Of a stretch of DNA of 64,000 nucleotides, positions 1 through 14,200 are shown one piece after another; within the stretch, counting starts at the first letter, position 1, and each line of letters opens with the position of its first letter. This stretch comes from Diploscapter coronatus. Lineage: Eukaryota > Nematoda > Chromadorea > Rhabditida > Rhabditidae. The notes under the pieces were generated by a model. That model was not told the origin of the DNA and did not search any database. It saw only the letters and a program-made list of their open reading frames with translations. Location of the stretch: the NCBI GenBank assembly GCA_964036155.1, contig OZ038423.1:9625249-9689248 (forward strand). Reading direction: 5' to 3'. A program made the position numbers and the translations under genes.

Positions 1-759
1 GCCTGGGGCGCCAAGGATTTGCAAAAGGTTGGAAATTTAGAGGAAAAAACTTTCTAAAATTGAAAAATGTGATAGGTTTCAAGGAAATGCTACTGAATTA
101 CGGTTTGTTAGAAAGACGGGTGATCAATAAAAAAAAACGTAAAAATTCAAGTAATTAGAAAGTTTCTTTTAAAAAAAAAAATCGATGGGAAAATGCCCTA
201 ATGAATTTGATGATTGTAAAAGAAAATGATCTTGAGAGAAATTTCAAATTCAGGTATCCGCGGTGAATGAAGAGGGCGAGGACATGAAGATTTCCTCGGA
301 CGCGCTGGGGAAACTGATGGCCGGCAATGTGCAGAACAAGCAGCAGCTGCAGAAGAAGGTGATCAAGAACGAGGACATCCAGATGATCATGAACGAGCTC
401 GAATTGCCTAAGGTTTGGCTTTGATTTTGATCCGTCTTTTCTTCTAAACAGGATATTTGTAACATGATTGAAATCCAAAGGCTGACCTCTCAAATATTTC
501 TCCTTTATAATAATTTTCTTAACGAGTATGACGAACAAGCATTGTGGAACAACGATTTCGGAGGAAAATGATAAACTTTGATTAGTTTCTTTCCGTTGTC
601 AGGGCATTAAATAGTCAATATTTCTACGATTTTAGAAATTTTTGAAACCTATGGTCTTTTTAATAGGTTTTAAAATTTCAGGTAATCGTGGAGAAGAAGC
701 TGCGCGAGACGGACGGCGACGTGAAAGCCGCGCTGCGAAGTCTGCTCGGGCTGAGTTAA
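1..759 (+). CDS. HYPK orthologue (NatA-associated, UBA-like), 5' partial
   Basis: Three exons are visible: 1-27, 254-412 and 682-759 (stop TAA). All junctions are phase 0, with gt donors and ttcag acceptors. The joined reading gives GAKDLQKV at the window edge, an acidic stretch, then a C-terminal UBA-like helical domain (KKVIKNEDIQMIMNELELPK, then VEKKLRETDGDVKAALRSLL). This order, with the GAxDLxKV segment followed by the UBA-like tail, is that of Huntingtin-interacting protein K. Family knowledge: HYPK binds and modulates the ribosome-bound N-terminal acetyltransferase NatA and acts as a chaperone-like factor in the cytosol. The N-terminal half lies outside the window. The gene converges on pas-4, leaving about 600 bp between the two stop codons. 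NAC-alpha has a related UBA domain but lacks the GAxDLxKV segment, so HYPK is preferred. Confidence 0.85.
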
Positions 760-1063
760 TTTTGTAACTCAAAGAGATCTCGAATAGAAAATATCCAGTT
801 ATCGGAACACAAGCTAAGAATTTCGGTTTTTGGGTGTAATTTATAAGAAATATTTTCTTGAAAATTTCACCAAGTTTTGAAAAGAAGTGATTGATGATAG
901 AAAGCGAACCTTGCAAGAAGGTATAAATTTATCAATTACATTCAAGATTTGACTGATTCTTTTTCTGTATTCCTCTAAATATGCTCATCACTTTTATTTT
1001 AAAAAATTGCCTTTCAAAATCGATAAAAAAAATCCATGTTTGTCTGAAACACCGTTGGAATAA

Positions 1064-1082
1064 GAAAAAAAATAAATAAATA
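1064..1082 (+). terminator. candidate polyadenylation signal of HYPK
   Basis: Two overlapping AATAAA hexamers lie about 310 bases after the HYPK stop, in the spacer shared with the convergent pas-4 gene. The hexamers are read directly; their use is inferred. Confidence 0.3.
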
Positions 1083-1247
1083 TTGATCAACAAAAAGGCA
1101 TAAATTCATTTGAAAATTCATAGAAAAATGGGGAAACCGGTTTTACGAGACAAATTTTCAAGAAAGAAAAAAATTCTTTCAAAAACTCGAGCGAATTGAG
1201 TGATTCGATAAAACAATCAAGGTTCTTGATAAAAATGAAAAGGGTAG

Positions 1248-1253
1248 TTTATT
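1248..1253 (-). terminator. candidate polyadenylation signal of pas-4
   Basis: AATAAA on the minus strand, about 100 bases past the pas-4 stop codon at 1354. This is a normal distance for a nematode 3' UTR. Confidence 0.4.
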
Positions 1254-1353
1254 CAAAAATTCTATTTTCCACGAAAGGTTTTAAATCCAAAAATAAATAA
1301 GGAAAATTATACGAATTTCTGAACCAACTATCTTTTCCTTTCGATTTTCCGAA

Positions 1354-3305
<1,952 letters not shown>

Positions 3306-4602
3306 TCATGGTTTCAAAAGGATTTTGATGATTTGAAACGACGATGACAGAAAATTGGCAACAGGGCGCGCAGAAAATTGGGCGGGGCAAAGGTCTGAAG
3401 AGAGCCAGTGGCAGTTTGGAAAATTCGATTTTTCTTGTCGGAAAAATTAGAATTTTGAAAAGAATTTTGCGAAATTTGACTGAGGTTTTGTAAGAGATGA
3501 AAATGGCAACCTTCTAATTACTCGACAACACTCGATACACGCAAGAAAAGTAAGAAATTCCGTGAAAGTCATTCATTTTTCTTTTTTTCGCTGATTTTTG
3601 TTGTTACGTTGCTTCCGTTTTCCACTTATTACTTTTTCACAAAAAGCACTTACTCTTTTCCATTTCTTTCTCGTCTATCCCGTTTTTGTATCTTTTATTC
3701 TTTGGTTCATTGTTATTTTTAAATTTTGAACTTCTAATCCGATTCGACTTCCAAATCTGGTAGCCTACTCTAGTTAATTTTTAATTAAATTCGTCCTTGG
3801 CAACTAATGGTTTAATTATTATATCAGTTTATTACCCTTTACTTGATAATACTTTCAGTGAGCTTACAAATGAATTACGTCTTCAAGGTAATATACAATT
3901 TCAATATTAAAATAAATTCTTGATTTTTCCTACAAACCACATCATGTGTTCAACCTTTCTAGTTGTGCGTGATATCTTTCCAAAAATTATGATTTTTAGG
4001 ATAAGTATGTATAAGATAAGACAATTGTAGAGAAAAATAAGATAAAAGCCATTTCGATCGGAAAGATACCATTGAAAGCAGCCATCAAAACGAGCAAATT
4101 TTTACTCTCTCTCACCGTATATGAACACGATTGTGCGGGCACTTTCTGATATAATTTTTTGAACAAAAACGAAAATGAAAAAGAGGAGTTTGCGATCCCT
4201 AGTTTTCATTGAATCACCCTGGCTAATTGTTTTGTGCTTAGAAGCTCGCGACTAAAACTTGTAGGTTATTTGAATCGATTGGAATTATTTCAGTTCTTCT
4301 AAGAATCCTGGTTCTTATTTTGGGAAATAGGCGTGGTCTAAACTTTCTGATAAATGTGTTTGTGGTTGTAAACATCATCCTATAGATTGTGTCACAAACA
4401 TGATAATAAGGGTGGGGCATTTATCAAGCTCAATTCTAGCCGAAAAATGGTGAAATTCGTGATGGCGCTCGAAATGCCGGAAACAGCTACGGATTACTTT
4501 ATCAATTGTACATATTATATGCGATTTGGCATGATTGTAAATTCTCGTAATGATGCAAATGTTTGAACTTATCATGAAAATAATTTGAATTAAAGCTAAG
4601 GT

Positions 4603-4663
4603 CCAGGGCTGTAACGGAGTTCCGTTCCGTTCCGTTTTATTCGGAATTCCGTTACAGCTCTGG
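4603..4663. repeat. 61-bp imperfect palindrome
   Basis: The left arm CCAGGGCTGTAACGGAGTTC and the reverse complement of the right arm, CCAGAGCTGTAACGGAATTC, differ at only two positions. The centre holds tandem TTCCG units. It can fold into one long hairpin and looks like a very short foldback repeat or MITE remnant. Confidence 0.7.
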
Positions 4664-5809
4664 CCACTATGCTGAACACTCAGTTTAGTGTCATTTTGTT
4701 TCATGTAATCATTACACATGTCTATATTGATGAATTTCAAACTTTTTTCATGTAAATTTCAGGGACATTTTCGCTCAATAAGTTTATATTTTATTAGTTT
4801 TGATAAGAACAATGATGGTGTTCGAGTATGAGGAAAAGGGAGAGATAAAACTTTGTCCACTAAATTTTCGAATCAACTGAACATGAAAAGCCATAAACAA
4901 TTTGTCGAATAGAAAACGATGAAGCGGTATGAACAAGAAGAAATTCTCATTTGAGATCCAGAATATGAGTTTTCAAGAAAAATCCAAAATTAGAAATTTC
5001 TGGATTTCATATGCTAAATAACACAAATTGCCTGGATAGATGCTCAACCTTGTAAAGAGTAAATAATTTTTAAAAATAAAATTGGACTCGGATTGAAAGG
5101 ATTTGACCAGTTACGATTGGGGGTTGGGAAATCTGAAGTCGAACGCGAAATATTGTTTGAAAATCAGAAACGAAATGAGGTGAAAGTTGGGAGATTAGAA
5201 GAGGAAAATCAGACGGATAGATGAATGGAGAATTTGTGATGAAACAACGAGGCAAAACGAAGAAAAATCCATAAAATCGAGAATGGCTTACGAAACTGAG
5301 TCTGGATTTGGTCAACATGTTCATTTTTCAACAAATTCGAACATCTGACAAAAATCCACATTGATTAGCTGCAAATGTGCCTAACTACTCACAATTCTTC
5401 ACTAGAATACGTCAATGAATGAAGACCAAGATTAAAAATGGTTGATAATGGTTGAGAGAATGACAGTGTTATGCCAGATTTGCAATGAAATTGGACAAGT
5501 TACTTGAGACTAAAATTTTTGTCTGATTACCCTATTTCATTGCGAATTTCCAGAAAACAAATTTCAACATAGAAATCAACAAAATGTGCAGATTTGAATG
5601 ACTGATGAAACTCAGAAATTATATGATCAAAAGATGCCTTATAATCAAAGGATATCATCAAAACCATTGGCGCTAAATAAGTGCATAGTAAAGCACCACT
5701 GATGAGCCAATGTATTCTGATGACCTTCTTTTATCGTCAAAATGAGAGATTTGTTTGCAATAGAAATTTCGAAGCGATCTGCACACGAGAGAAAATAATA
5801 CATAGAAAT

Positions 5810-6117
5810 TATACGGATGATCCACGATAACTTTACAACTTATTTTCGCTCTTAAATTGTCCCTAATAATTATTTTTGGAAGCGGCCAACGGAATCTTAT
5901 TTAAATCGGTGAAACATCCATGAAAATGTATGGTTTTATCCACTTTCCTCCTACAGTATGCCCAGGGCGTACTTTAACTGAAAAGGATGAAATCATACAT
6001 TTTCATGAATTTCCCACCGATCTAAATAAGGTCCCGTCGGTCGTTTTCAAAAGTACATTTTAGGAAAAACTTAAGGCTGAAAATAAGTTGTAAAATTATC
6101 GTGGATCACCCTGTATA
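5810..6117. mobile_element. 308-bp Tc1/mariner-type MITE
   Basis: The element is an inverted repeat over nearly its whole length. The left end reads TATACGGATGATCCACGATA. The right end, read inwards on the other strand, is TATACAGGGTGATCCACGAT. Both continue into matching ACTTATTTTC and, further in, ATCATACATTTTCATG-type segments. The CAGGGTG terminus bounded by TA on both sides is typical of Tc1/mariner-related elements that insert at TA. It has no open reading frame, so it would need transposase from elsewhere. The arms have diverged, so the insertion is not recent. Confidence 0.75.
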
Positions 6118-6583
6118 CCGCAAAAACAATGAAGAAACACAGAAACATTGATATTTTTATGAAGAGGAGGGACAAATCATATCATATCAATGATGAACGA
6201 GAAAAAGAATCGATTAGATATAAAAACCAGGTGCATATACAGTGACGTACAGAACCTCTATATATCATCCTGTACGCTAAATTATTATATATACGAGAAA
6301 AATATATATGGATTTGGATAAAATAATGCCGATATTGGAAGTATATGAGTGTGCTACAACAACTGTATGTGAAAATTGTATCTCGTTTGGTAGGAGAGGA
6401 CTGTCATTTGAACCGGTTTCAGTCAGTCAAGCTTCACAAATAAAATGGTGGGTTGGTAGAGACAACAGGCCGCAGCATCTGAAATTTAATTGAGTTGAAG
6501 CTGGTTTGAATGTATTGCTTAATGATTCGGAAATATTTTCATGAGTTTATGAACTGATAAGACAAGTTTGCGAATAAATTTAC

Positions 6584-9500
6584 CTAAAGATCGAAATTGA
6601 TGGTGTGATCTCTGGCCTGCTGCATTTCATGTCTGAGGATTGATTCGACGTCAACTCCTACATCCATCAGCGGCTGATCGGGCAAAGTCAAACTCTCCAA
6701 GTCGATTGGCAGGGAGCCTCCAGAGCAATCTGAAAGATAACTGGTTCTTTTTTATTTTTATGAAAATAGTATACCTATTGACGACGGTGTCTGTGATTGC
6801 TGTTGGCCACACGAGTTCGTCATCGGAGACCATACACAATATGGCTGATAAGATGGCATTCTAAATGAAGAATTTCGTTGCTTTTTTAATCAAATTAAGC
6901 ATATTTAGATATTACCCGCTATTAGGGAACTTTTGGATCTGGGTTCGCAGGATTGGATTCTGAGCGCAAGCTGATGGTCCACGCACGCTGAAATTCAAGA
7001 TGCTCGTATCTTCCTTTGAAATTTGGTGAGGAAGAAAACTACCTATTGAGCTCGCAGTAACTCGGTGGGGGTGCAACATTTTCCTGCTTGATCTGCTTTT
7101 GCACCGGTTTCATCTGATTAGCCATCATCGTTGGAGAAGCATTTGCCTGAGCGGCTTGTTGCTGAGGCGAGCTCTGCTGAGGAGGAACGGGTTGTGGCTG
7201 CACATTGTTGCCAAGAAGACCGCAGCGTGACGGGTCAATGCGCATCTGAAAGGTTATGAAATAAATAGTGTATAAACCTTTGTAAGTCTTCGAAATGTTT
7301 AGCTACTATAGTGTTGTACGAGCAGAATCCCCATTCCACAAAATTACTATCCCCCAATATCTCGTTTCTCATTGGTCTCAATCTCATTGCCATTATCACT
7401 TCTACAGGACATGAAATAACACACAATTTTGAAGTCAGCGTGTTTCTTTTTCTGTAAAGTGAAATCAGGGAATTAAGTAAAAGGACCCGAAGCAAAGTCT
7501 CGTATTCGGCCACTGTTGAGTGGATCGCGACTAGGAAAGAGGTCAAAAATCCTACTACAGGAGTATCAATTGTCAGATTTAGGAAGAGTTTTTTAAACGA
7601 ATTTCCTGAGCAGAAATTTACCTGATCGGTTCGATCGAGAATGTCATTAGGGATGGGAACGGAAGAAGCCGTATCGACCCAGGGAGGGAAATCGAAGTCA
7701 TCGAAGGTGTTGTCTATTGTTGGGCTGAGACGGGAAGACGAACCGGGTACAGAAATATTGGATTGCGTTCGGGGACTAAAATTCTTAGTCAAAATCAGAC
7801 TTAACCTAAAAGTTACTTACCGGAACATTGGCTCGAAACCACCGGCTTGCATCGAGTCATCGTCGTTGTAGATGTCGTGCGATACGACGGATGCCTAAAA
7901 TAATTGTATAAAGTTCCCTATTTTGTTGTTAGTTTATTATCTTTGCATGGTTTTCCGCCATCATTTCTGGCTCATTTTTTCATTCATTCTCATTTGTAAT
8001 GGAGCAGTTTTTCATCCTTTTCTCTCTTCACTCTCTCTTATCCGCCATATGGTTGCTTTCTCTATGGCATAGCTCGGGAGGAGCCAATCAATCAGGAGCC
8101 CACCCCTGGTTCAAAGTCATTCACTCGCTAGAAGAAAAAAAAAGACTCATGAGATTCGTGATGGATTTTGAACATCGAAGAAATCGAGCCATCAATTTAG
8201 TGGCAAATAGAATGATTTCTTATATTTACTTGGGATCCAGCCAAACTGTTGACACCGGAATGGCCTGCAGCACGTATTTCCATTACCTTCTTGCGAGCCC
8301 CGCGACGCTTCCGATCAAGCTGAGCCTGGAAAGTCCAATTTTTATAAGAGAATTTCATGGGCAATTATTCTTTTGGGATCAAAAGACTTTCCGCTTCGGG
8401 CTAATTATCCTGTAAATTGACACCCTTTTAGGGCGAGAAAGAAATCAAGAGGCCTTTTGAGGCTGGAATCAACGAATAGACAGCTGACGGAAATGAATTG
8501 CTAATGAATGATTTTCTGCCATCAAAATGCTACCTTCGTCGTTGAGTCGATGGTCGAGGCTCTTTGTCGTCGCGGATTTCTGCCGGGCTTGGCGTCAGGG
8601 TTAATAACCCACCACGATGATTTGCCAGCTCCCTCGTTTTGAATGCGCATAAAGCGGGAGTGCAAGGAGAGGTTGTGGCGGATCGAGTTCTAAATTTGCA
8701 AATTTCATCATGCTTAATTCCGTTTATATATTTATAGTTTCATAAAACTTGTGTGCTCCACAAAATAATTCTCATTAGTTTACTGTGTAACTTCCTAGAA
8801 ATCGCGGTTCCCTACCGCTATTGGCATTATTCCAACATAAACACGTTGTCTGCTTTGCCACATATTCATATTGTTGTTCAAATTGCTGCTTTTCTTGGTA
8901 GCGTTCGTGCATTTTTCATTCGTACTGGGAGGCACCACACGAAAATGTTGCAATGGGAAAATTGTTGCGTCCGTGCAAAAATGCTTGCGAGATAGTCGCA
9001 AGAGGGATAAAAACAGCAGCAGTGGGATTGTGCAGAGATGAAGAGAAATTAGGGGAACAGAAAGTGTTCCTTTTTTCTGCGAAAAGGACCTCGTGCGCGC
9101 TCGCATTCTGGTGCCAGGCTCAGCGACGTTCGCTCGAGTTTCATTCATTCTCTCTTTCTCTACGCTCTGTGACTCTTATTCCCCCTTCTCGTTTCATCTT
9201 GAGTTCAATGATTCGAGTGAAGATACAAATAGCCACATCCCAGTAATTTTGCGCAGAAAACTAAAAATTGCAATTTTTACCACAATTCGTATAGTCTCTC
9301 TTCAATAATGCTTCGAGAGAGCGCAGATAAAGTTCCATGTAAACAACGTCTACTGCTATTTTCCATTCTATATATCTTTCACCAGTATACTATTCCATCA
9401 TTCGTTGTTTTCTCTCTAACCAGAGCGTCTTCTAATCGGCATCAGTGCAAAATAAGGAGTTCGTCAGTATTTTTTTCCGACTACAAACAAATGCATGAAT

Positions 9501-11241
9501 CGCACTATGAGGGAACTCTTTAGAAGAGTTATTGAGGACTGGAAATTGGTATGAAAATTTTGGATGTGCACAAAAATTGCGTAATGTAATTGGGAAATTA
9601 TTTTTGTCAAACGCCTGTACGTATTATGACCCATAAATGGCTAGACTTTTTATCCTTCGTTTGACTAAATGTGTATTTTTAACGAAAATTCTCAATAGTC
9701 CAAAGACGCAATCGCATTGATCAATACAGATAAAGTATATTCGCCAGATGTACAAGCGATATGACGTTTTTGGAGATGAGAAAGTAAGGACAATGACGGG
9801 GACAAAAGGATATCATCTCATTCTCTCTTTTCTCATTAGGTAGGCAAAAATCATCTGTCTCTATCACACTCATCTCAAGTACTGTCAATCTAGACCTCAA
9901 TCTCATAGGACAATATATCGATCGACTTTTGCATTGATGAGAGAAGTTTGCATAAGTTATGAATGAATTTCCGTGTTTTTTTTCGAAGAACGTATATGTG
10001 TGGTCTGTGTTCACTTTCTCATATATAGTGAAAATATTGCGCAGGAAAAAGACGAACGACCGAACAGGGCTGCAATTGGAATGAGCCGAGAGGAGACCCC
10101 TGTTGAAAAACGCAAGCGCGCACAGGCAAAAAACTGGTTCGCTTAAGCATTTGGCAGAAGGATTGGACGATGGATGGCAGAGAAAAGATGCAGAGAACAA
10201 TAGAGATAGGCAGAATTGGAGATGAAAAAGAAAATATAAGGGCGCTACCGATTTAGGATGACAGACGAACGCCTATACTCTTGCATGGTTAGAGAAATGC
10301 GGATGAATGATAAAATAAGTTACAGGAGAAGTTTTCTGAAAGGGGCATGAGAGTCGTCGATTGACACGTTGATGATTATAGTCCATTTAGTCTACCAACA
10401 CATGTTCTAGGCGCAGAGAAAACATAGCTGTGAAATCACGCAAAACATGTTGCCTGACTGTATGCGACACCCCGAAAACACCGCATAAAGCTCTCGTTTT
10501 CACCGACAAATTTCACTAGAAGAACTTTGGCATTGGGTTGAATCGACACGAAAGATCTGCGCAATGATAGAGTACAATGGGAAAACAACATTTGGAAATG
10601 GGAAAAATTGAGAAATTTCTACCAAGTCGACGACAAAAATCACCAACCTTCCAGCCGGCCGCCTCTTCTTGGCTGCTTCGGTCGCGGAAATAGGGAATAT
10701 TATCGGAAAACCACTGATAGATCTCGTTTAGCTTCAGCCGTCCGTTGGGAGCACTCTCCAATGCTTTGGCGATGATATCCGAGTAACTGTCTTCGCCCCA
10801 GGGGTTCGGTTTCTTCTGCGCCAACTGGTCGGCTGGCTTCTTCCTCGATCGTTTCTTCTTCGGTGGCGCTTGTGGTTGAGCCGAATTCGAAGATCCGTTT
10901 TGGTTGGTGCCAAGAGTTGGCGAGAAGTAAGGGTTGTTCGTGAATCCCAGTGGCATAAGGTGAGAACTCATCGCCGATGGAGGGGTCGTCGTGGTCGATG
11001 AGCTCGGAGAAGCCGACAGGAGTTGACCGAGAGTCGGCTGCAGATGATGTGGTGTGCTGCCAATCGGTCTGGACATGGGACTCAAAAGCTCCGGAGTGTC
11101 GTACGCATTCGAATACGCCTGCATCGGCCACGTGTAGCATCGATCTCGAGGCTCAGGTGCAAAGTCGTCGTCGAGGGTTGTTGAGGTCGCTCCAGATGAA
11201 GAGATGGAGGTCTCCATCTTCACCACGTCGTCAGGATTCAT
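6584..11241 (-). CDS. daf-16: FOXO transcription factor DAF-16, b-type isoform
   Basis: Exons: 11241-10648 (b-specific), then the shared exons 8689-8534, 8325-8230, 7894-7821, 7775-7622, 7245-7043, 6987-6916, 6860-6775, 6729-6584. They join in frame to 526 residues. The b exon carries an Akt site (PRDRCYTWP, Thr37), a basic NLS-like run (KKKRSRKK, about residue 130) and the first half of the forkhead domain (from [11 protein letters not shown], about residue 146). The second half, including recognition helix [13 protein letters not shown], is in shared exon 8689-8534. Further Akt-type sites are RQRAST and RPRTQS. The C-terminus ends in the FOXO activation segment (LPDQPLMD, then [10 protein letters not shown]). 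The nuclear factor is restrained by insulin/IGF signalling. ATG 11241 is the first Met after an in-frame stop 18 codons upstream. Confidence 0.95.
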
Positions 11242-14200
11242 AACGACGAAAGCGTCGAAGAAAGAGTCAGCTTTCAATGGTAATGCTGGAGATCAAAACA
11301 CGAATGAAGTAATGCAACGAATAAAGGTCGAGGTAGAAGGGAGGATATTTGGTTGAGGTAGATTAATATGGAATAAAACCGTCAGTTGATTGATTAAGTG
11401 AGGTAGTTTATGAAGTAATTAGGTAATTAAAGCGGAAAACGAATCGTTTTAGTCGCAGGAAAAAGCGACGGGGAAATGAGGTAGATTTTGCGTCCTCTCT
11501 CTTGGGGTGAAAGATTGAAACGGGAAGAGGAGGGTTGGGAAATGAGTGAACGACGAACGAACGAAGAGAGGAAGGGAAAGGGAGGACGAGGCAAAAAACG
11601 GGAACGCCTCGTGAAGAGGTGAGAGAGCGAGAGGAACGGGAGAAAGAGACAGATAAAAAGCCTGAGGAACGGAGGCTAGAGCGCTAGGTTTGTAGAGACT
11701 AGGGGCGGAACACGAATAGTAATATGAGAGGGCAAAGACGCAGAGGCACAGATGGTGAAGGGAAGGCGAGAGAAAGGCATTTTTTCGATCGATTCTCTCT
11801 ATCTGTCTTTTTTCTCTATCCCCAACCAACCCCCCTCTTTATACGTGTGTGAAGAGAGGGAAAATGAGGGAGAGGAAGAGAAAGAAATGAATAGATAAAA
11901 AGGGCCAGCAGCACACAAAGAATGGATGGATGGATGGAAGGGAACGTCTTTTTGTGTTAGTAGTTGAAAGGTAAAAAACCGAGACTAACCCCGCAAAAAA
12001 TAGAATTTCTTGGGATGATCATAGGAGAATCCGTTGAAAAATTTGAAATTATAGACTGAGTAAAATTGAAAAAAATGAGGATTCCTGTTAACAACTTGAT
12101 CAATGTCAAAAAATCTATTGCAATTTTGCGTCCTCGTTTTGCGCTTTCATTCGTTCGTTTCTCTTATCGTAATCGCATGTGACCCGAACAGAATGCTGGT
12201 CAAAAAGGGGGAAATGGGAGAGGAGAGGAAGTGGGAAGAAAGGCTGAGGTCACTCAGGGCACAGACCCCGAATGCCCCTTCTCGATCCCCTCTTTTTCAT
12301 CTCTCGTCTAATGCTATTTCCATCCAGCCTTACTTTGCCTTCCGCAAGCCATTCTTTCATTCAATCCATCCATTCCATTCTCAAAAGGGGCGAACACCAC
12401 CAGACCCACTTTTCTGCTACATAATATAGTTAGTTCGAAATGAGGTTGAGGTTGCATTTTTCTATGCAATGAATAAATGCGCAGACGAACATCTCTTGAG
12501 AAGCGAATTCGAAATTAGAAACAGAAGGCCCGAATTTGCAGGAAAACAAGCGTAAATAATCGAACAGAAATATCTCGATACACATACAATTCCTCACCAT
12601 CTCCGCGTGTATATTTTGATGGCGGATTAACTTTAGTTTTGAAAGTGTTTTCGTAAGAAGCCGACTTTGAAATCGGATAAATATCCCCGCTCTTCGTTTC
12701 ATGGAATTTTGCTCTTTTAGGATTCAAGATATACGATCGTTACATCACTTGGTATCATAAGAAAATGTTCAGACAATTTTCATGTCCCCCATTTACGCAC
12801 TAGACTTCCAACTGCGTCTTTACAAGTTAGAAGAGATTGCTTGCTTTTTTCGCATTGAAGATGCGATGATTTTAAGAAGGAATTAAGAAATCTAAAGAAA
12901 CGGAAGAATTGCGTTAAAAGCTGAGCCGATCCCTAATCCTTACATGAAGATTATCCCAATCCTCAAAGCCTACCAAATTTCGACAAAATTATCTAAATTT
13001 AAAGAGCTGATGTCGAAAATGTTGAAAAGAAACATAGGAAAACTAATGACTTTAGCGCGTCAAATGCGATTCTATGATTATCAAGGTATCAGATGATTGG
13101 AAGAATGCCAAACTTTCGAATTTAAAAAATGCTCAATGATCTCTGTAAAATTTGAAACTTAACGTTAGTGTACAGATTAATATAATCTTCTTGTCGAATC
13201 ATAATTCATCTTCCGATTCATTGATAATGGTGTGTTTTGGGCGCTTCGTTTTGATGGATTTTTCCTGTGCTTGTTGACAGTTTCTCGAAGATATCAAAAT
13301 ATCTACCACCAACTTTATGATACAATTGTGTTGCGATTAGGAAGGGGATTGAAAATGAGACGTCGTCAAATATTTTCACCTCTCGCTCCACACAACACTC
13401 ATGGACACACAGGCAAAAAATAGAGAATAAAGAGAAAAAATAGCGTGACAAACGAGGAGGTTCGAAGAAGTCAACTGCGAGAAGAGAAATTCCAGAGGCA
13501 CCCATTCGCTTTGGCATTCGAGAAAAACAGCAAAAGTCAACAGAAAAAAATCAAAATGAGATGATTTTTCAGAGACAAATGCTTTTGAGCCAAATCTACT
13601 TCACGCTCATAAAATTCAGGGTTTATCTTTCAATTAAATTTCTGAATCCCCCAATTTCTACCCGCCTTTTTATACCGAATTTTCTATCGATAAAACTATT
13701 GTGCATGAAGCATCGTCAAAATTTCAATAAACATTTCCCATATCGCGCGTTTATCGAGCGCTTCTAACAAAGAAAACACAAAATGTTTACGTGAATGTCG
13801 GAAAATTTTTGACAAAGAAATGAAATATCGAATACATTTTGCAGAGCACACGAATTTATGCAAAAAAAAAATGAAATGAAAATGGAAAAAAGACTAACCT
13901 TCCAGCCAGCAGAGCTATTTGAGTCGCCCTTGTCACGGAAATATGGCACGTTTTGGACCATCCACTCGTAAACTAAAGTGACAAACTAATTTCTTAGACT
14001 TCGTTATTTCGAAACCGAAATCGAGACTTTTAATGCTCAAAAATGACCGAAACTTTCGGTTTTCGAAACCAAAGCCGAAAATTTCGTTCTGCCCTGATCA
14101 TCATATTCTACGATACTACTCTACTTTACACGTCACGATTTCATGAAAACTCAATTACTATCTCATTTCTCCTCACCTTGAGATAAGGTTAGTCGCTTTT

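Noticed and set aside
155..538. 127-codon open frame on the minus strand over HYPK
   Set aside because: It is antisense to the clear HYPK exon, starts with TTG and has no conserved features; the openness follows from the plus-strand coding sequence.
4375..4740. 121-codon open frame on the minus strand
   Set aside because: It runs through a palindromic repeat, has no codon bias or recognisable domain, and lacks splice support.
10700..11243. Other frames across the daf-16 b exon on both strands
   Set aside because: They are shadows of the b-type coding frame, which carries the Akt site and half the forkhead domain.
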